Positions 28,164-35,780 of a stretch of DNA of 40,285 nt are shown here, in pieces. The stretch lies in IMG/VR virus record IMGVR_UViG_3300036771_000010, positions 1-40,285 of that record; one strand, given 5' to 3'. Both the position numbers and the translations under genes were made by a program. Below the pieces are notes generated by a model. It was given only the letters and a program-made list of their open reading frames with translations. It was not told the origin of the DNA and ran no database searches. Origin of the DNA: a virus. Position 1 is the first letter of the stretch, and every line of letters begins with the position of its first letter.

Positions 28164-30187
28164 ACTGCATCTCTCATAATCTCTTGCTGTTCTCTAAGAA
28201 TAGGGTCTAGCACTCTGCCTTGATACTCTTCATTTATTTTCTTAGCATTGAAGGCACCAATACCTAACTCTCTAGCAAAGCGACTTACCTTACAACGTCT
28301 ACCATTGAAGCCTTGTAGACAAGATACATACACTTCACTCTCTGCTCTAGTAATACCAACGTATAGTAATCTACGCTCTTCCTCTACCGCTAAAGGCTTA
28401 CCATTCTCTGCTGCTTCTACTGCTCTAAAGTGAGGTAATACTCCTTCAGACACACCCACACAGAATGCTACAGGGAACTCAAGACCCTTACTCTTATGGA
28501 TAGTCATTAACTGAACCCCATCAATACTATGCTTAGCTTGGGAAGTCATTAACTCAATGTAGCCTAGGAAGTCTTCAATATTCTCATATCGGTCTAGAAC
28601 GTATTGAAGAGTTGCAATATTCTCCATACGGCTACTCTCTTCCTCTTCTTCCTCACCTAAGATGTAGTCTTTATAACCAACGTTATCTAACAGATGATTA
28701 ACTAAGTCTGTAGGAGTTGCACCCTCTTGTAACATCTCTTGTAGGTCTTTAATAACCCCTGCAAACTCTAGAGAGCCTTTAACTTGATAGTTTTGTAGCT
28801 TCAGCTTACCAGACAGAATAGCTTCCCAATGTGAGCCATCAAAAGCACTTACCTTAGCATAGAACTCTTTACCTAAGTAACGACTAGGTACATTGTATAC
28901 ACGTTTGAATGCTTGGTTATTGTCTGGGTTAACCGCTAATTGCAGGTAGGATACAAGGTCTTTAACCTCTTTACGTTCGTAGAAAGAGATACCTCCATGA
29001 ATAACATATGGTAGACCTGCCATGATTAATTCATCTTCAATAGCACGAGATTGGACATTAGTACGGTAAAGCACTGCAATATCCTTGTGGTTTCTACCTT
29101 TCTTCTCTACCTGAATCTTGATATCCTCCACTACCTGTTTAGCTTCCTCTGTCTCATCCTTGAATACAGATAATGCTACGCAATCACTATCATCTTGCTT
29201 ATGTGCTTTAAGCGTCTTCTTGATACGCTTAGTATTATGTTTGATAAGGTTGTTAGCAATCTCTAGGATTGCTGGGTTACTACGGTAGTTATCCTCTAGT
29301 GCAATAGACTGTACGCCACCAAATGCAGAGCTAAATTCGATAAACTGTTCTGGTCTTGCACCACGGAAACCATACATAGACTGGTCATCATCACCTACGA
29401 TAAATAAGTTATTCTCTGGATAAGCAAGCATAGCCATTAGCTCATATTGTAATGAGTTACTATCTTGTGCTTCATCCACTAGTATGTATTTGTAGATGTC
29501 TTGGTATTTTTTAAGGATATCTGGATGCTCTTTGAATAGCTTCCATGTAAGGTAAAGCATGTCGTCACCGTCAATCTTATTCTGACTAGCTTTAGCAAGC
29601 TCATAACGTCTGAAGAACTCAATATAGCAGTCCATTCTAGTACCCTTACCTGCATTCTCTTCCTCAAACTCTTTGTAGTCTTTACCCTCATTCTTAGTTA
29701 AACCTGCTACTTTTAGTAATCCTGGAACTGGCATATCTCTTAGCTCTTCCTTGATACTAAACTCAACTGTTCTATCCATCATGATAGACTTGATAACACT
29801 CTCAGCAAAGTACTTTTGAGATGCACCCATTAGTACCCCATCCTTCTTCTTAAACGCTTGTAATAAGGGATTGCCTAGAGCCTCATATTCCTTCTTCAGA
29901 ATACGGTAACCGATAGAATGTGTAGTACCAATTGTTAACTGCATAAGCTTCATCTGTGGTAACAGTTTGCTAAGACGCTCAGTCATCTCTTCACTAGCCT
30001 TCTTAGTAAATGTTGTTAACATGATATTCTTAGGCTTGATTTTAAGGTCAGTAATCATATGTGCTGTACGGTGTGTTAGGACACGAGTCTTACCTGAACC
30101 TGCTACTGCATTGATTTGGATACGACCCTCTATTGCTAATACTGCTTTCTCTTGACTAACATTAAGACCTTCAATAAATTTACTCAC
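28154..30187 (-). CDS. UvrD/PcrA-type superfamily 1 DNA helicase
   Basis: This 677-residue protein has all the SF1A motifs in order: Q-motif near the start (NVSQEKAV), Walker A AVAGSGKTR (27-35), Walker B LVDEAQDS (236-243), GDDDQSMYGFRGA (265-277), YRSNP (301-305), TIHKSKGLEFP and LLYVGITRAES near the C-terminus. It unwinds DNA 3' to 5' using ATP, and should serve replication, repair or recombination of phage DNA. Length is near that of host PcrA. The start is a GTG behind AGGAGAGGG. It is the first gene after promoter P6. Confidence 0.95.
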   Translation of the reverse strand: MSKFIEGLNVSQEKAVLAIEGRIQINAVAGSGKTRVLTHRTAHMITDLKIKPKNIMLTTFTKKASEEMTERLSKLLPQMKLMQLTIGTTHSIGYRILKKEYEALGNPLLQAFKKKDGVLMGASQKYFAESVIKSIMMDRTVEFSIKEELRDMPVPGLLKVAGLTKNEGKDYKEFEEENAGKGTRMDCYIEFFRRYELAKASQNKIDGDDMLYLTWKLFKEHPDILKKYQDIYKYILVDEAQDSNSLQYELMAMLAYPENNLFIVGDDDQSMYGFRGARPEQFIEFSSAFGGVQSIALEDNYRSNPAILEIANNLIKHNTKRIKKTLKAHKQDDSDCVALSVFKDETEEAKQVVEDIKIQVEKKGRNHKDIAVLYRTNVQSRAIEDELIMAGLPYVIHGGISFYERKEVKDLVSYLQLAVNPDNNQAFKRVYNVPSRYLGKEFYAKVSAFDGSHWEAILSGKLKLQNYQVKGSLEFAGVIKDLQEMLQEGATPTDLVNHLLDNVGYKDYILGEEEEEESSRMENIATLQYVLDRYENIEDFLGYIELMTSQAKHSIDGVQLMTIHKSKGLEFPVAFCVGVSEGVLPHFRAVEAAENGKPLAVEEERRLLYVGITRAESEVYVSCLQGFNGRRCKVSRFARELGIGAFNAKKINEEYQGRVLDPILREQQEIMRDAVGE

Positions 30188-30195
30188 TAATACCC

Positions 30196-30240
30196 TCTCC
30201 TTTTAGCTCTGGTCTGTAGGGGAGGACTCCCTCCCTCTCA
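30196..30240 (-). promoter_or_regulatory. hairpin in the leader of the helicase mRNA
   Basis: The first 45 bases after promoter P6 fold as GGTCT/AGACC enclosing GGGAGG/CCTCCC. It would lie at the 5' end of the message, where such stems often protect from decay. Confidence 0.5.
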
Positions 30241-30247
30241 CAAGACC

Positions 30248-30276
30248 ATTTTCTCACGACTGGAAACAGAAATCAA
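30248..30276 (-). promoter_or_regulatory. early-type promoter P6
   Basis: Minus strand: TTGATT (30271-30276), 17 bases, GAAAAT (30248-30253), with AACGTCC before the -35 and CGTGA before the -10. The -35 overlaps the stop of the upstream gene. Confidence 0.88.
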
Positions 30277-30839
30277 GGACGTTTGCTACTGCTACGCTTT
30301 ACTTTGTCGTCCTTAAACCATTGCCTAATGGTTTCTCTTGGGACTGACACGGTTACGCTATCAAGAGGAAGTCCTCTTGGTACGTCTAGGGTAATGACAT
30401 CATGTTTCCGCTCTAAGATATGCACCACCGTACCTGATAATATGAGTCTCTTTTCTGTTTCTACTCCATAGACAATATCTAAAGTCTCACCCTCACGTAG
30501 ATAAACGTTATTATTACTGTCTATTACTTCATGCTCACATTTTTGTACATGTTTAGACAGACAATGTTTATCCACACAGTAGTAAGATGCAGGTACGCCA
30601 TGCTCTTTCCAGTCTGGGTTGCCTAGGAGACCCCCACCCTCACCTGAATGTAGGTTTCCTACAAGCTCCACATAGGTGCTTGATTCATACAAGTGTCGTG
30701 CTTGACAGTAAGAACAGGTAACATAATCTACCTGTTCCCCTTCTGGTACTTCTTGAATAACCCCCGTACGCTTAACTACACCTTTTCTAAGCTGCTTGTT
30801 AACCTTCATTCCTACTACATCCTCTAGAGTTTTAGTCAT
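30273..30839 (-). CDS. zinc-binding hypothetical protein, tandem paralog A
   Basis: This 188-residue protein aligns over its first 105 residues with the next product upstream. Both share an N-terminal LEDVVG/LEEVIG helix, V-x-C-x-x-C near 42-45, VELVGNLHSGE / LEIIGNLHVGG, GGLLGN-DWK, GVP, then YYCVDKHCLS / HFCINNHCLS. The Cys pairs should bind zinc and the GGLLGN-DW block is likely a surface loop. The C-terminal half is beta-rich and basic at the end (KVKRSSSKRP). I know no family. The ATG is behind GGAGGGAGAG. Confidence 0.75.
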   Translation of the reverse strand: MTKTLEDVVGMKVNKQLRKGVVKRTGVIQEVPEGEQVDYVTCSYCQARHLYESSTYVELVGNLHSGEGGGLLGNPDWKEHGVPASYYCVDKHCLSKHVQKCEHEVIDSNNNVYLREGETLDIVYGVETEKRLILSGTVVHILERKHDVITLDVPRGLPLDSVTVSVPRETIRQWFKDDKVKRSSSKRP

Positions 30840-30840
30840 A

Positions 30841-31437
30841 CTACTCTCCCTCCTTAGTGTCAGGAAGTACCTCTAGCTTACCCTCTTCTAACCACTTTTG
30901 AAGTACAAATTCTTGTACTGACAACTCTCTACACTTTCTGCCTTCACCTTCTGTATGAACATCAGTTCTAATCCTGATGCCATCCTCACGGATGTTCACT
31001 ACCTCTACCGTAGTATGATCCTTTATGTGGCTGTCATTAGACACGGCTAAAGGCACAGTAGTATAGAATCTTGACTTATAATGTATGCTCGGTATCTGAC
31101 CTGCATCCGATAGCTCTTTCAACTCTATTTTACGCACATAATCAGACAGGCAATGATTGTTTATACAGAAGTGATATACAGGGACACCAATATTCTTCCA
31201 GTCCCCATTACCTAGAAGACCACCTCTGCCCTCACCCCCAACATGGAGGTTTCCTATTATCTCCAGGTAGCTATTCTCATGTACTAGGTGTTCGATGTTA
31301 CACTCATTACAACGAATAACTTCCACTATCTGGTCGTTATACTCAATAGGCTCAAGTTTACCGCTAGCTTTAAGTACAGCCTGTCTAGGCTTGTTTTGAA
31401 GCTTACCACCTATTACTTCTTCTAATGTGCTCTTCAC
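30841..31437 (-). CDS. zinc-binding hypothetical protein, tandem paralog B
   Basis: This 198-residue protein is the sister of the 30273 product, with the same order of Cys pairs (IRCNEC, FCINNHC) and the GNLHVGGEG and GGLLGNGDW blocks. The C-terminal 80 residues have diverged more, so the two copies may have different partners but the same core binding. The GTG start overlaps the upstream stop (GTGA), with GGGAGAG before it. Function unknown. Confidence 0.75.
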   Translation of the reverse strand: MKSTLEEVIGGKLQNKPRQAVLKASGKLEPIEYNDQIVEVIRCNECNIEHLVHENSYLEIIGNLHVGGEGRGGLLGNGDWKNIGVPVYHFCINNHCLSDYVRKIELKELSDAGQIPSIHYKSRFYTTVPLAVSNDSHIKDHTTVEVVNIREDGIRIRTDVHTEGEGRKCRELSVQEFVLQKWLEEGKLEVLPDTKEGE

Positions 31438-31808
31438 TTTACATCTCTCCCATCTACTTTAATACCTAGCTCATCCATCTTCTCCACAGTGTACCATAAA
31501 GTACTAGCTTCAACACTACCATATGCCCCACCCATATCTTCAAATATCCAGTGTACTTCTTCGAACAGTATAGAGTATAAAATCTTATCCTTTGTTATCC
31601 TAACTTCCTGAATTACCCCTTTAGTACCTTCTCTTAACTCTGAACCTTGGTCATCTAGGTAGTGGCTCTTGCTGACAGTAACTCCTGTACCAATAATTAG
31701 GATGCACTTCATTGTATAGATAGGCTCAACCTCTGGTGTTACAGATATATTCCAAGGTCTTTTACCTATTTCTCGTACTTCTTCCTTCTTAGCTTTATCG
31801 AATGCCAT
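31434..31808 (-). CDS. hypothetical protein
   Basis: This 124-residue protein begins MAFDKAKKEEVREIG. It seems beta-rich, with a KGVIQEVRITKDKILYSILF section that looks like a small barrel also seen as GTVVHILERK in paralog A. I start at the ATG at 31808, behind GGAGGGG; it shares a base with the upstream stop. No family is recognised. Confidence 0.67.
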   Translation of the reverse strand: MAFDKAKKEEVREIGKRPWNISVTPEVEPIYTMKCILIIGTGVTVSKSHYLDDQGSELREGTKGVIQEVRITKDKILYSILFEEVHWIFEDMGGAYGSVEASTLWYTVEKMDELGIKVDGRDVK

Positions 31809-32245
31809 TAATAACCCCTCCAGTACCAAATTTTAGTATCAACAAAGTAACCTAACTGCATACTAGCCTTCTTCCAATGGCGACCACCAGAGTGTGGATG
31901 GTTACTACACTCCATTAGCTCTCTTTCATCATCCCTAAAGTCACTACTGCAATTCTCTTTCCACTCCATTGAAAGTCCTATCCACCTAGTATCCTTGACA
32001 ACCCCTATTGGTAGTTTATCTGTTATTTGTGAACCACACTCATGACAGAATTTACCTTTTCTTGAGATATTACACTTTCTACACCCTTTAACATGTTGGT
32101 GCTCAATAGTCTCAAATTTAGCAAAGACTTCCCTACCTTCCATTAGCTTACCAAAAGCCTTATTAGTTGTTAGCTTTAGTAACTTCTCTCCTGGGTCTAA
32201 ATCCTTATCCATATCTGCATGTATGTTTCTGTGTACTAATCCCAT
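31808..32245 (-). CDS. zinc-ribbon hypothetical protein
   Basis: This 145-residue protein begins MGLVHRNIHADMD. It contains GCRKCNIS and, 9 residues after, FCHECGS, a clear four-cysteine ribbon in the middle, then a His/Trp-rich end (HPHSGGRHWKK). AAGGAGGTAGC precedes the ATG. Possibly nucleic-acid binding. Confidence 0.7.
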   Translation of the reverse strand: MGLVHRNIHADMDKDLDPGEKLLKLTTNKAFGKLMEGREVFAKFETIEHQHVKGCRKCNISRKGKFCHECGSQITDKLPIGVVKDTRWIGLSMEWKENCSSDFRDDERELMECSNHPHSGGRHWKKASMQLGYFVDTKIWYWRGY

Positions 32246-32916
32246 TATTGTGCTACCTCCTTACGTTTACGTGCTTCACGTATTCTGATTGCCATATTCT
32301 TTAAAGCATCAAACTGCTTATCAGATAGAGCATTACCCTCGTTCCATTGCTTCTGTAGGCTTTGGAAGAAACTATTGTCCCCATGCCCAGCGCTATGTAT
32401 AATTCCTGCTGCATATCTAATTGCGTCCATTTGGTGGTTACGTCTATGCTCCACATCTTGTGGGTCTGGAGTATAAGGTTTCTTTCTAAGACTATCTAAG
32501 CCTTCTACAAAATTCTTACTAAACTCTTTATCCCTCATCTTAGCTTCCCCATGTACAATATAACCTACGCACACGCTTCCAAGTTCCAGATAGACACCAG
32601 TTTTAGTATTCTTGCATAAGTATCTATATCTAATCTGCTGATGTTGGCAGTATTCACATGTTGTTTTATTACCTCTACCGTTGTCTTTTACCTTACCAGT
32701 GAATATCCACTCTTTTCTAAATTGTTCTCTAAAGTGTTCACCCTGCCCATCTGCAAGGTACTCATTCAGAATCTTAGCATCTCCCCTAGTGATTGACAGA
32801 ATCGCTCTCTTACCTTCTCTGCGTAACACATCAGTGTACATGTACAGATCAGCGTCTTCCTCTACACACTTGCTAAGCAAAAGTATTCTCCATTCACCAA
32901 CTGTTAAGCTATCCAT
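32245..32916 (-). CDS. zinc-binding hypothetical protein
   Basis: This 223-residue protein, started at the ATG 32916 (MDSLTVGEWRILL) behind AAAAGGAGAGG, has CEYCQHQ, then 9 residues later LCKNTKTG and VCVGY, giving four Cys for zinc. A long charged helix follows. The CEYC-x-LC-x-TG-x-GSVCV order recalls small phage proteins with a treble-clef fold, but I cannot name one. First gene after promoter P8. Confidence 0.7.
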   Translation of the reverse strand: MDSLTVGEWRILLLSKCVEEDADLYMYTDVLRREGKRAILSITRGDAKILNEYLADGQGEHFREQFRKEWIFTGKVKDNGRGNKTTCEYCQHQQIRYRYLCKNTKTGVYLELGSVCVGYIVHGEAKMRDKEFSKNFVEGLDSLRKKPYTPDPQDVEHRRNHQMDAIRYAAGIIHSAGHGDNSFFQSLQKQWNEGNALSDKQFDALKNMAIRIREARKRKEVAQ

Positions 32917-32967
32917 TTTATACACCTCTCCTTTTAGACTCAATGTACTTCTGACTTCCATGAGTCA

Positions 32968-32996
32968 ATTTTCACACGAAACAGAGAGAAAAGCAA
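32968..32996 (-). promoter_or_regulatory. early-type promoter P8
   Basis: Minus strand: TTGCTT (32991-32996), 17 bases, GAAAAT (32968-32973), with CGTGT before the -10. The -35 is weaker and the ACGTCC mark is absent. Confidence 0.7.
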
Positions 32997-33012
32997 ATCA
33001 ATCCTCTTACAG

Positions 33013-33049
33013 TAAATAAAAAAGGAGACAACATTAAAGTTGTCTCCTT
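33013..33049 (-). terminator. rho-independent terminator
   Basis: An 11-bp perfect stem AAGGAGACAAC/GTTGTCTCCTT (33022-33032 with 33039-33049) is followed on the minus strand by TTTTATTTACTG. The stem also encodes the last residues of the 98-residue gene. Confidence 0.9.
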
Positions 33050-33330
33050 AGTCTGTCTTCTCGGTACTTCCTCATGAAGATGATGTCCTTCTGCATACGC
33101 CTTTTAATCCGACTCTTATTAGTGAGAGGTATTAATCGTTCGTACCTCTCTATACCAAAGTCAATCCATGCTTCCCCATTAAAGGTACGTAAACCATTAA
33201 CTTTAGGGAACATCTTATCATGAGGTGCTTGGTGTAAAGGCAAGCGGTTCATAACCCTCTCTACCGCTTGGCTCTCTTCCTTTACCCCCTCTGGTGCTTC
33301 TGTAATCTTATTTGCTATTTCTGTCTTCAT
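33034..33330 (-). CDS. hypothetical basic protein
   Basis: This 98-residue protein begins MKTEIANKITEAP. A strand-like middle (LRTFNGEAWIDFGIERYERL) is followed by a very basic C-terminus (SRIKRRMQKD, REDRLRRQL), which suggests nucleic-acid binding. AAGGAG lies before the ATG. Its 3' end is also the stem of the terminator. Confidence 0.67.
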   Translation of the reverse strand: MKTEIANKITEAPEGVKEESQAVERVMNRLPLHQAPHDKMFPKVNGLRTFNGEAWIDFGIERYERLIPLTNKSRIKRRMQKDIIFMRKYREDRLRRQL

Positions 33331-33664
33331 TAGCTTTCTCCTTACTTGTGTAATAGTTTTCCATGTCTTCTTTAGCCTTGGCTAGCATATGTTGCTTAAA
33401 GTTTACCTTACGTTTGATACGCTTCTTCTGACTAGCCTTGTTAGTAGCCCTATATTTACGCTCCCAAAATGCTAACTCTTTCTCTCTATGAGCAACCTCA
33501 GTCTCAGGCTTGATACCCATTATATCATAGATGCTGAAGGTTGGCATGAAATCACTAACCTCTACTACACCTACAAAACTCATCTGTGGTACTGCTACCT
33601 CATTCTCTGCTTCTGAAGTAAAGCGACCTGTTACAGTCCCTTGTAGATTAATGTACTGTTCCAT
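33308..33664 (-). CDS. hypothetical protein
   Basis: This 118-residue protein begins MEQYINLQGTVTGRF. A short beta domain is followed by a long Lys/Arg-rich helix (KRIKRKVNFKQHMLAKAKED). I start at the ATG at 33664 behind GGGGAGGATG. It overlaps the next gene by 23 bases. No family is recognised. Confidence 0.66.
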   Translation of the reverse strand: MEQYINLQGTVTGRFTSEAENEVAVPQMSFVGVVEVSDFMPTFSIYDIMGIKPETEVAHREKELAFWERKYRATNKASQKKRIKRKVNFKQHMLAKAKEDMENYYTSKEKANEDRNSK

Positions 33665-33986
33665 TCTTAACATCCTCCCCACTGGCAATAGCCATCATCA
33701 TTTGTAGGACTTGCTTAGACAATCTTTCCTCACCATCAGGTATAGGTGCGGCACCACATCTTGCTTCATCAAATAGTGCCATTGTAATACCTTTACTACC
33801 ATGATCCACTATGAATACATGGCTCACTCCATCAGGGTACACCACTAGATGAGATAAGATTACTGTGCCTTCTGGCTTACCAGCATGAACAGATACATCT
33901 ATATTAAGGCTACCAACCTTTACCCCTGGTAATAGAAACTTGTCTATATCCAGGAACAACTCAATATCCATATTAAATTCATTCAT
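33648..33986 (-). CDS. hypothetical protein
   Basis: This 112-residue protein begins MNEFNMDIELFLDID. Its first 70 residues look beta-rich (NIDVSVHAGKPEGTVILSHL), then a helix (LSKQVLQMMMAIA). AGGAGGAATGG lies before the ATG. It is one of several compact unknowns in this unit. Confidence 0.67.
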   Translation of the reverse strand: MNEFNMDIELFLDIDKFLLPGVKVGSLNIDVSVHAGKPEGTVILSHLVVYPDGVSHVFIVDHGSKGITMALFDEARCGAAPIPDGEERLSKQVLQMMMAIASGEDVKNGTVH

Positions 33987-33998
33987 TTTCCATTCCTC

Positions 33999-34310
33999 CT
34001 ACATAAAGTCTGATTGTCTGTGACCTACTTCAGCCACCTTACTAAACTTACCGTGTTCCTCTGCTAGGTACTCTTCTACATACTTTCTTGCTGTTGCTAG
34101 ATGACTGTAGTGTAAGAAACCATCAATCTGTTCGATATCATCCATGTACTCAGTAATGTCATTATCCTCTAGCACCTTTCTGATAGCTGAATGTCTCATC
34201 TCCCAACAGAAACTAGGCTCTCCACCAGATACAAACATTTCTGGCTTCTCTTGTGCCCACTCTTCCAATACCTTTACTGCTTCATCCCTTACTTCACCAT
34301 TTGTCATCAT
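33999..34310 (-). CDS. hypothetical helical protein
   Basis: This 103-residue protein begins MMTNGEVRDEAVKVLEEW and is helical and acidic with scattered aromatic residues (GGEPSFCWEMRH). GAGGGG precedes a double ATG, and either start is possible. Nothing identifies it. Confidence 0.66.
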   Translation of the reverse strand: MMTNGEVRDEAVKVLEEWAQEKPEMFVSGGEPSFCWEMRHSAIRKVLEDNDITEYMDDIEQIDGFLHYSHLATARKYVEEYLAEEHGKFSKVAEVGHRQSDFM

Positions 34311-34313
34311 TAT

Positions 34314-34538
34314 CTACCCCTCCATATGGTCAATTATAGTAAGCGCCAACTTGTGGTCAGCCTTTAGTTCTTTACACTGAATAGCTCCATACATGAAATC
34401 TAGTATCAGTTGTGCCTCATCTGGATGAAGTACCAGCATCATATCCTCTTGTGTAAGGGCTGAAGCTCCTTTAGGTTGTTTCTTACTGTTTCGTGCTAGG
34501 AGTGCTCTACGTTTAAGTTCTTCTAGGTCATTTGACAT
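34314..34538 (-). CDS. hypothetical helical protein
   Basis: This 74-residue protein begins MSNDLEELKRRALLARN, then a Lys/Gln linker and two helices (HPDEAQLILDFMYG, HKLALTIIDHMEG). AGGGAGGAATAGTAC precedes the ATG. Function unknown. Confidence 0.66.
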   Translation of the reverse strand: MSNDLEELKRRALLARNSKKQPKGASALTQEDMMLVLHPDEAQLILDFMYGAIQCKELKADHKLALTIIDHMEG

Positions 34539-34541
34539 GTA

Positions 34542-34763
34542 CTATTCCTCCCTACCCTTTTGAAGAGAAACAACTATATCACTCATGGCTAGCTTCCTAA
34601 CCTCTCTGTGAATATCAGCGTCTAATCTAACTAGACACCCTACACATAGAGTTATTACAGTCGTCGTGGAAGTTCTACCCACATATATCTTGTAGGCTTC
34701 TTTCAAACCTCTGTCCAAACAGTTGTTACAACTACAGTCATCTGTTATTCGTTGTATCCTCAC
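34542..34763 (-). CDS. small zinc-binding protein
   Basis: This 73-residue protein carries CSCNNC near residues 10-15 and CVGC about 24 residues on, a likely zinc site, with a helical C-terminus (REVRKLAMSDIVVSL). I use the GTG at 34763, eight bases after GAGAGG; an earlier GTG touches the site. It is the first gene after promoter P9. Confidence 0.66.
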   Translation of the reverse strand: MRIQRITDDCSCNNCLDRGLKEAYKIYVGRTSTTTVITLCVGCLVRLDADIHREVRKLAMSDIVVSLQKGREE

Positions 34764-34811
34764 GAATATCACCTCTCCTTTATGCTTGGTGTGTCCCTCG
34801 ACCACATCCTT

Positions 34812-34840
34812 ATTTTTTCCGAATCCTTGAAAAAAGTCAA
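34812..34840 (-). promoter_or_regulatory. early-type promoter P9
   Basis: Minus strand: TTGACT (34835-34840), 17 bases, AAAAAT (34812-34817). The CGTG and ACGTCC marks are absent, so this is the least typical copy. Confidence 0.65.
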
Positions 34841-34854
34841 ACCAGTAGACCTAT

Positions 34855-34883
34855 AAAAGAAAAGACTACCCTAAAGGGTAGCC
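34855..34883 (-). terminator. rho-independent terminator
   Basis: CTACCC/GGGTAG (34866-34871 with 34876-34881) with loop TTTA is followed on the minus strand by TCTTTTCTTTTA. It overlaps the end of the kinase gene. Confidence 0.85.
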
Positions 34884-35497
34884 TTGACGTGTTCTTTCAT
34901 AATAGTCTCCATTACATAGTGAGCTGATTCCTTGCTATCAACTATGTTGATATTTGTAACGTCAATTTCAACCTTAGGACTGTAGGAGTATGTTCTGTAC
35001 CACACTTCATACGCTTGGTTTAGCTTCTCCCAATACGAACGCTCTACGTCCAACTCCGATTTCCTATTTCTTTTTTGAATTCGGTTGATACATTCATCAG
35101 TGGAGCACTTTAAGTAGACCATAAGTGCTGGTGGTTCAGTTAGCTTACGGAATTGATGGAACATATTAACATAGTCATTCATATTACGCTCAGATATAAT
35201 GCCCTCTTGAGTCATAATAGAAGCAAATATTAAGTTTCCATACATGCTCATATCCATAATGTGTTCGTCTAATCGAGTTGCATGTAGGGCTTGCTTGAAG
35301 CGTTCATGTAGTAGGAATACCTGCATTGCATACCCATGTTTATGTGGATCTTTATAGTAATCAGTTAAGTAAGGGTTGCTCTTAACTGGTTCTCTGAATA
35401 AAGTAATACCTGTATGTGCTGCCAACATCTCAGCTAGAGTACTCTTCCCTGCTCCAACACTACCTTGTATTACAATTCCCTTACCCTTATTCTTCAT
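34871..35497 (-). CDS. deoxynucleoside kinase
   Basis: This 208-residue protein belongs to the deoxynucleoside kinase family that phosphorylates deoxynucleosides to monophosphates. Evidence: P-loop GSVGAGKST at 12-20, REPV after the second strand, and a late LID-type stretch RIQKRNRKSE. The usual D/E-R-S motif before the central helix appears as DMSMYGNLIFA, with Met in place of Arg. Substrate (dG/dA against dC/dT) cannot be told. I start at the ATG at 35497 behind GGGGGAGAC. It overlaps the end of the zinc-protein gene and would feed dNTP supply during replication. Confidence 0.88.
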   Translation of the reverse strand: MKNKGKGIVIQGSVGAGKSTLAEMLAAHTGITLFREPVKSNPYLTDYYKDPHKHGYAMQVFLLHERFKQALHATRLDEHIMDMSMYGNLIFASIMTQEGIISERNMNDYVNMFHQFRKLTEPPALMVYLKCSTDECINRIQKRNRKSELDVERSYWEKLNQAYEVWYRTYSYSPKVEIDVTNINIVDSKESAHYVMETIMKEHVKATL

Positions 35498-35780
35498 CTG
35501 ATGTCTCCCCCTTGATAGTAACAGTAATGGACGTGTCATTGTTCACTTGAAGACTTACTGGAATCTTCATGCGTTTAGCAAGGGTATTTATTGCTCTAGA
35601 CAGCCTGATAGCCGTAAGGGATACACTTCTGCTTTTAGTGATAGGCTTCTTTGCTCCTCTGTTCATCTTAGTACACAATTTACATTTGCGTACTCTTCCA
35701 TCAGGAGACTTCTTGTCTCTATGGAACTCATCCACAGATAGCTCTAAATCACAGGCGATGCATATTTTTGTGCCTTCCAT
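35487..35780 (-). CDS. zinc-ribbon protein
   Basis: The first 40 residues of this 97-residue protein carry CIACD and CKLC with an F-x-R-D-K-K-S-x-D-G spacer, a pattern well known at the start of phage HNH and zinc-ribbon proteins. No HNH core follows; the rest is basic then beta (SITVTIKGETS). GGAGGGAGCGG lies before the ATG. It overlaps the Toprim gene by 32 bases, so the two are tightly linked. Confidence 0.75.
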   Translation of the reverse strand: MEGTKICIACDLELSVDEFHRDKKSPDGRVRKCKLCTKMNRGAKKPITKSRSVSLTAIRLSRAINTLAKRMKIPVSLQVNNDTSITVTIKGETSDEE

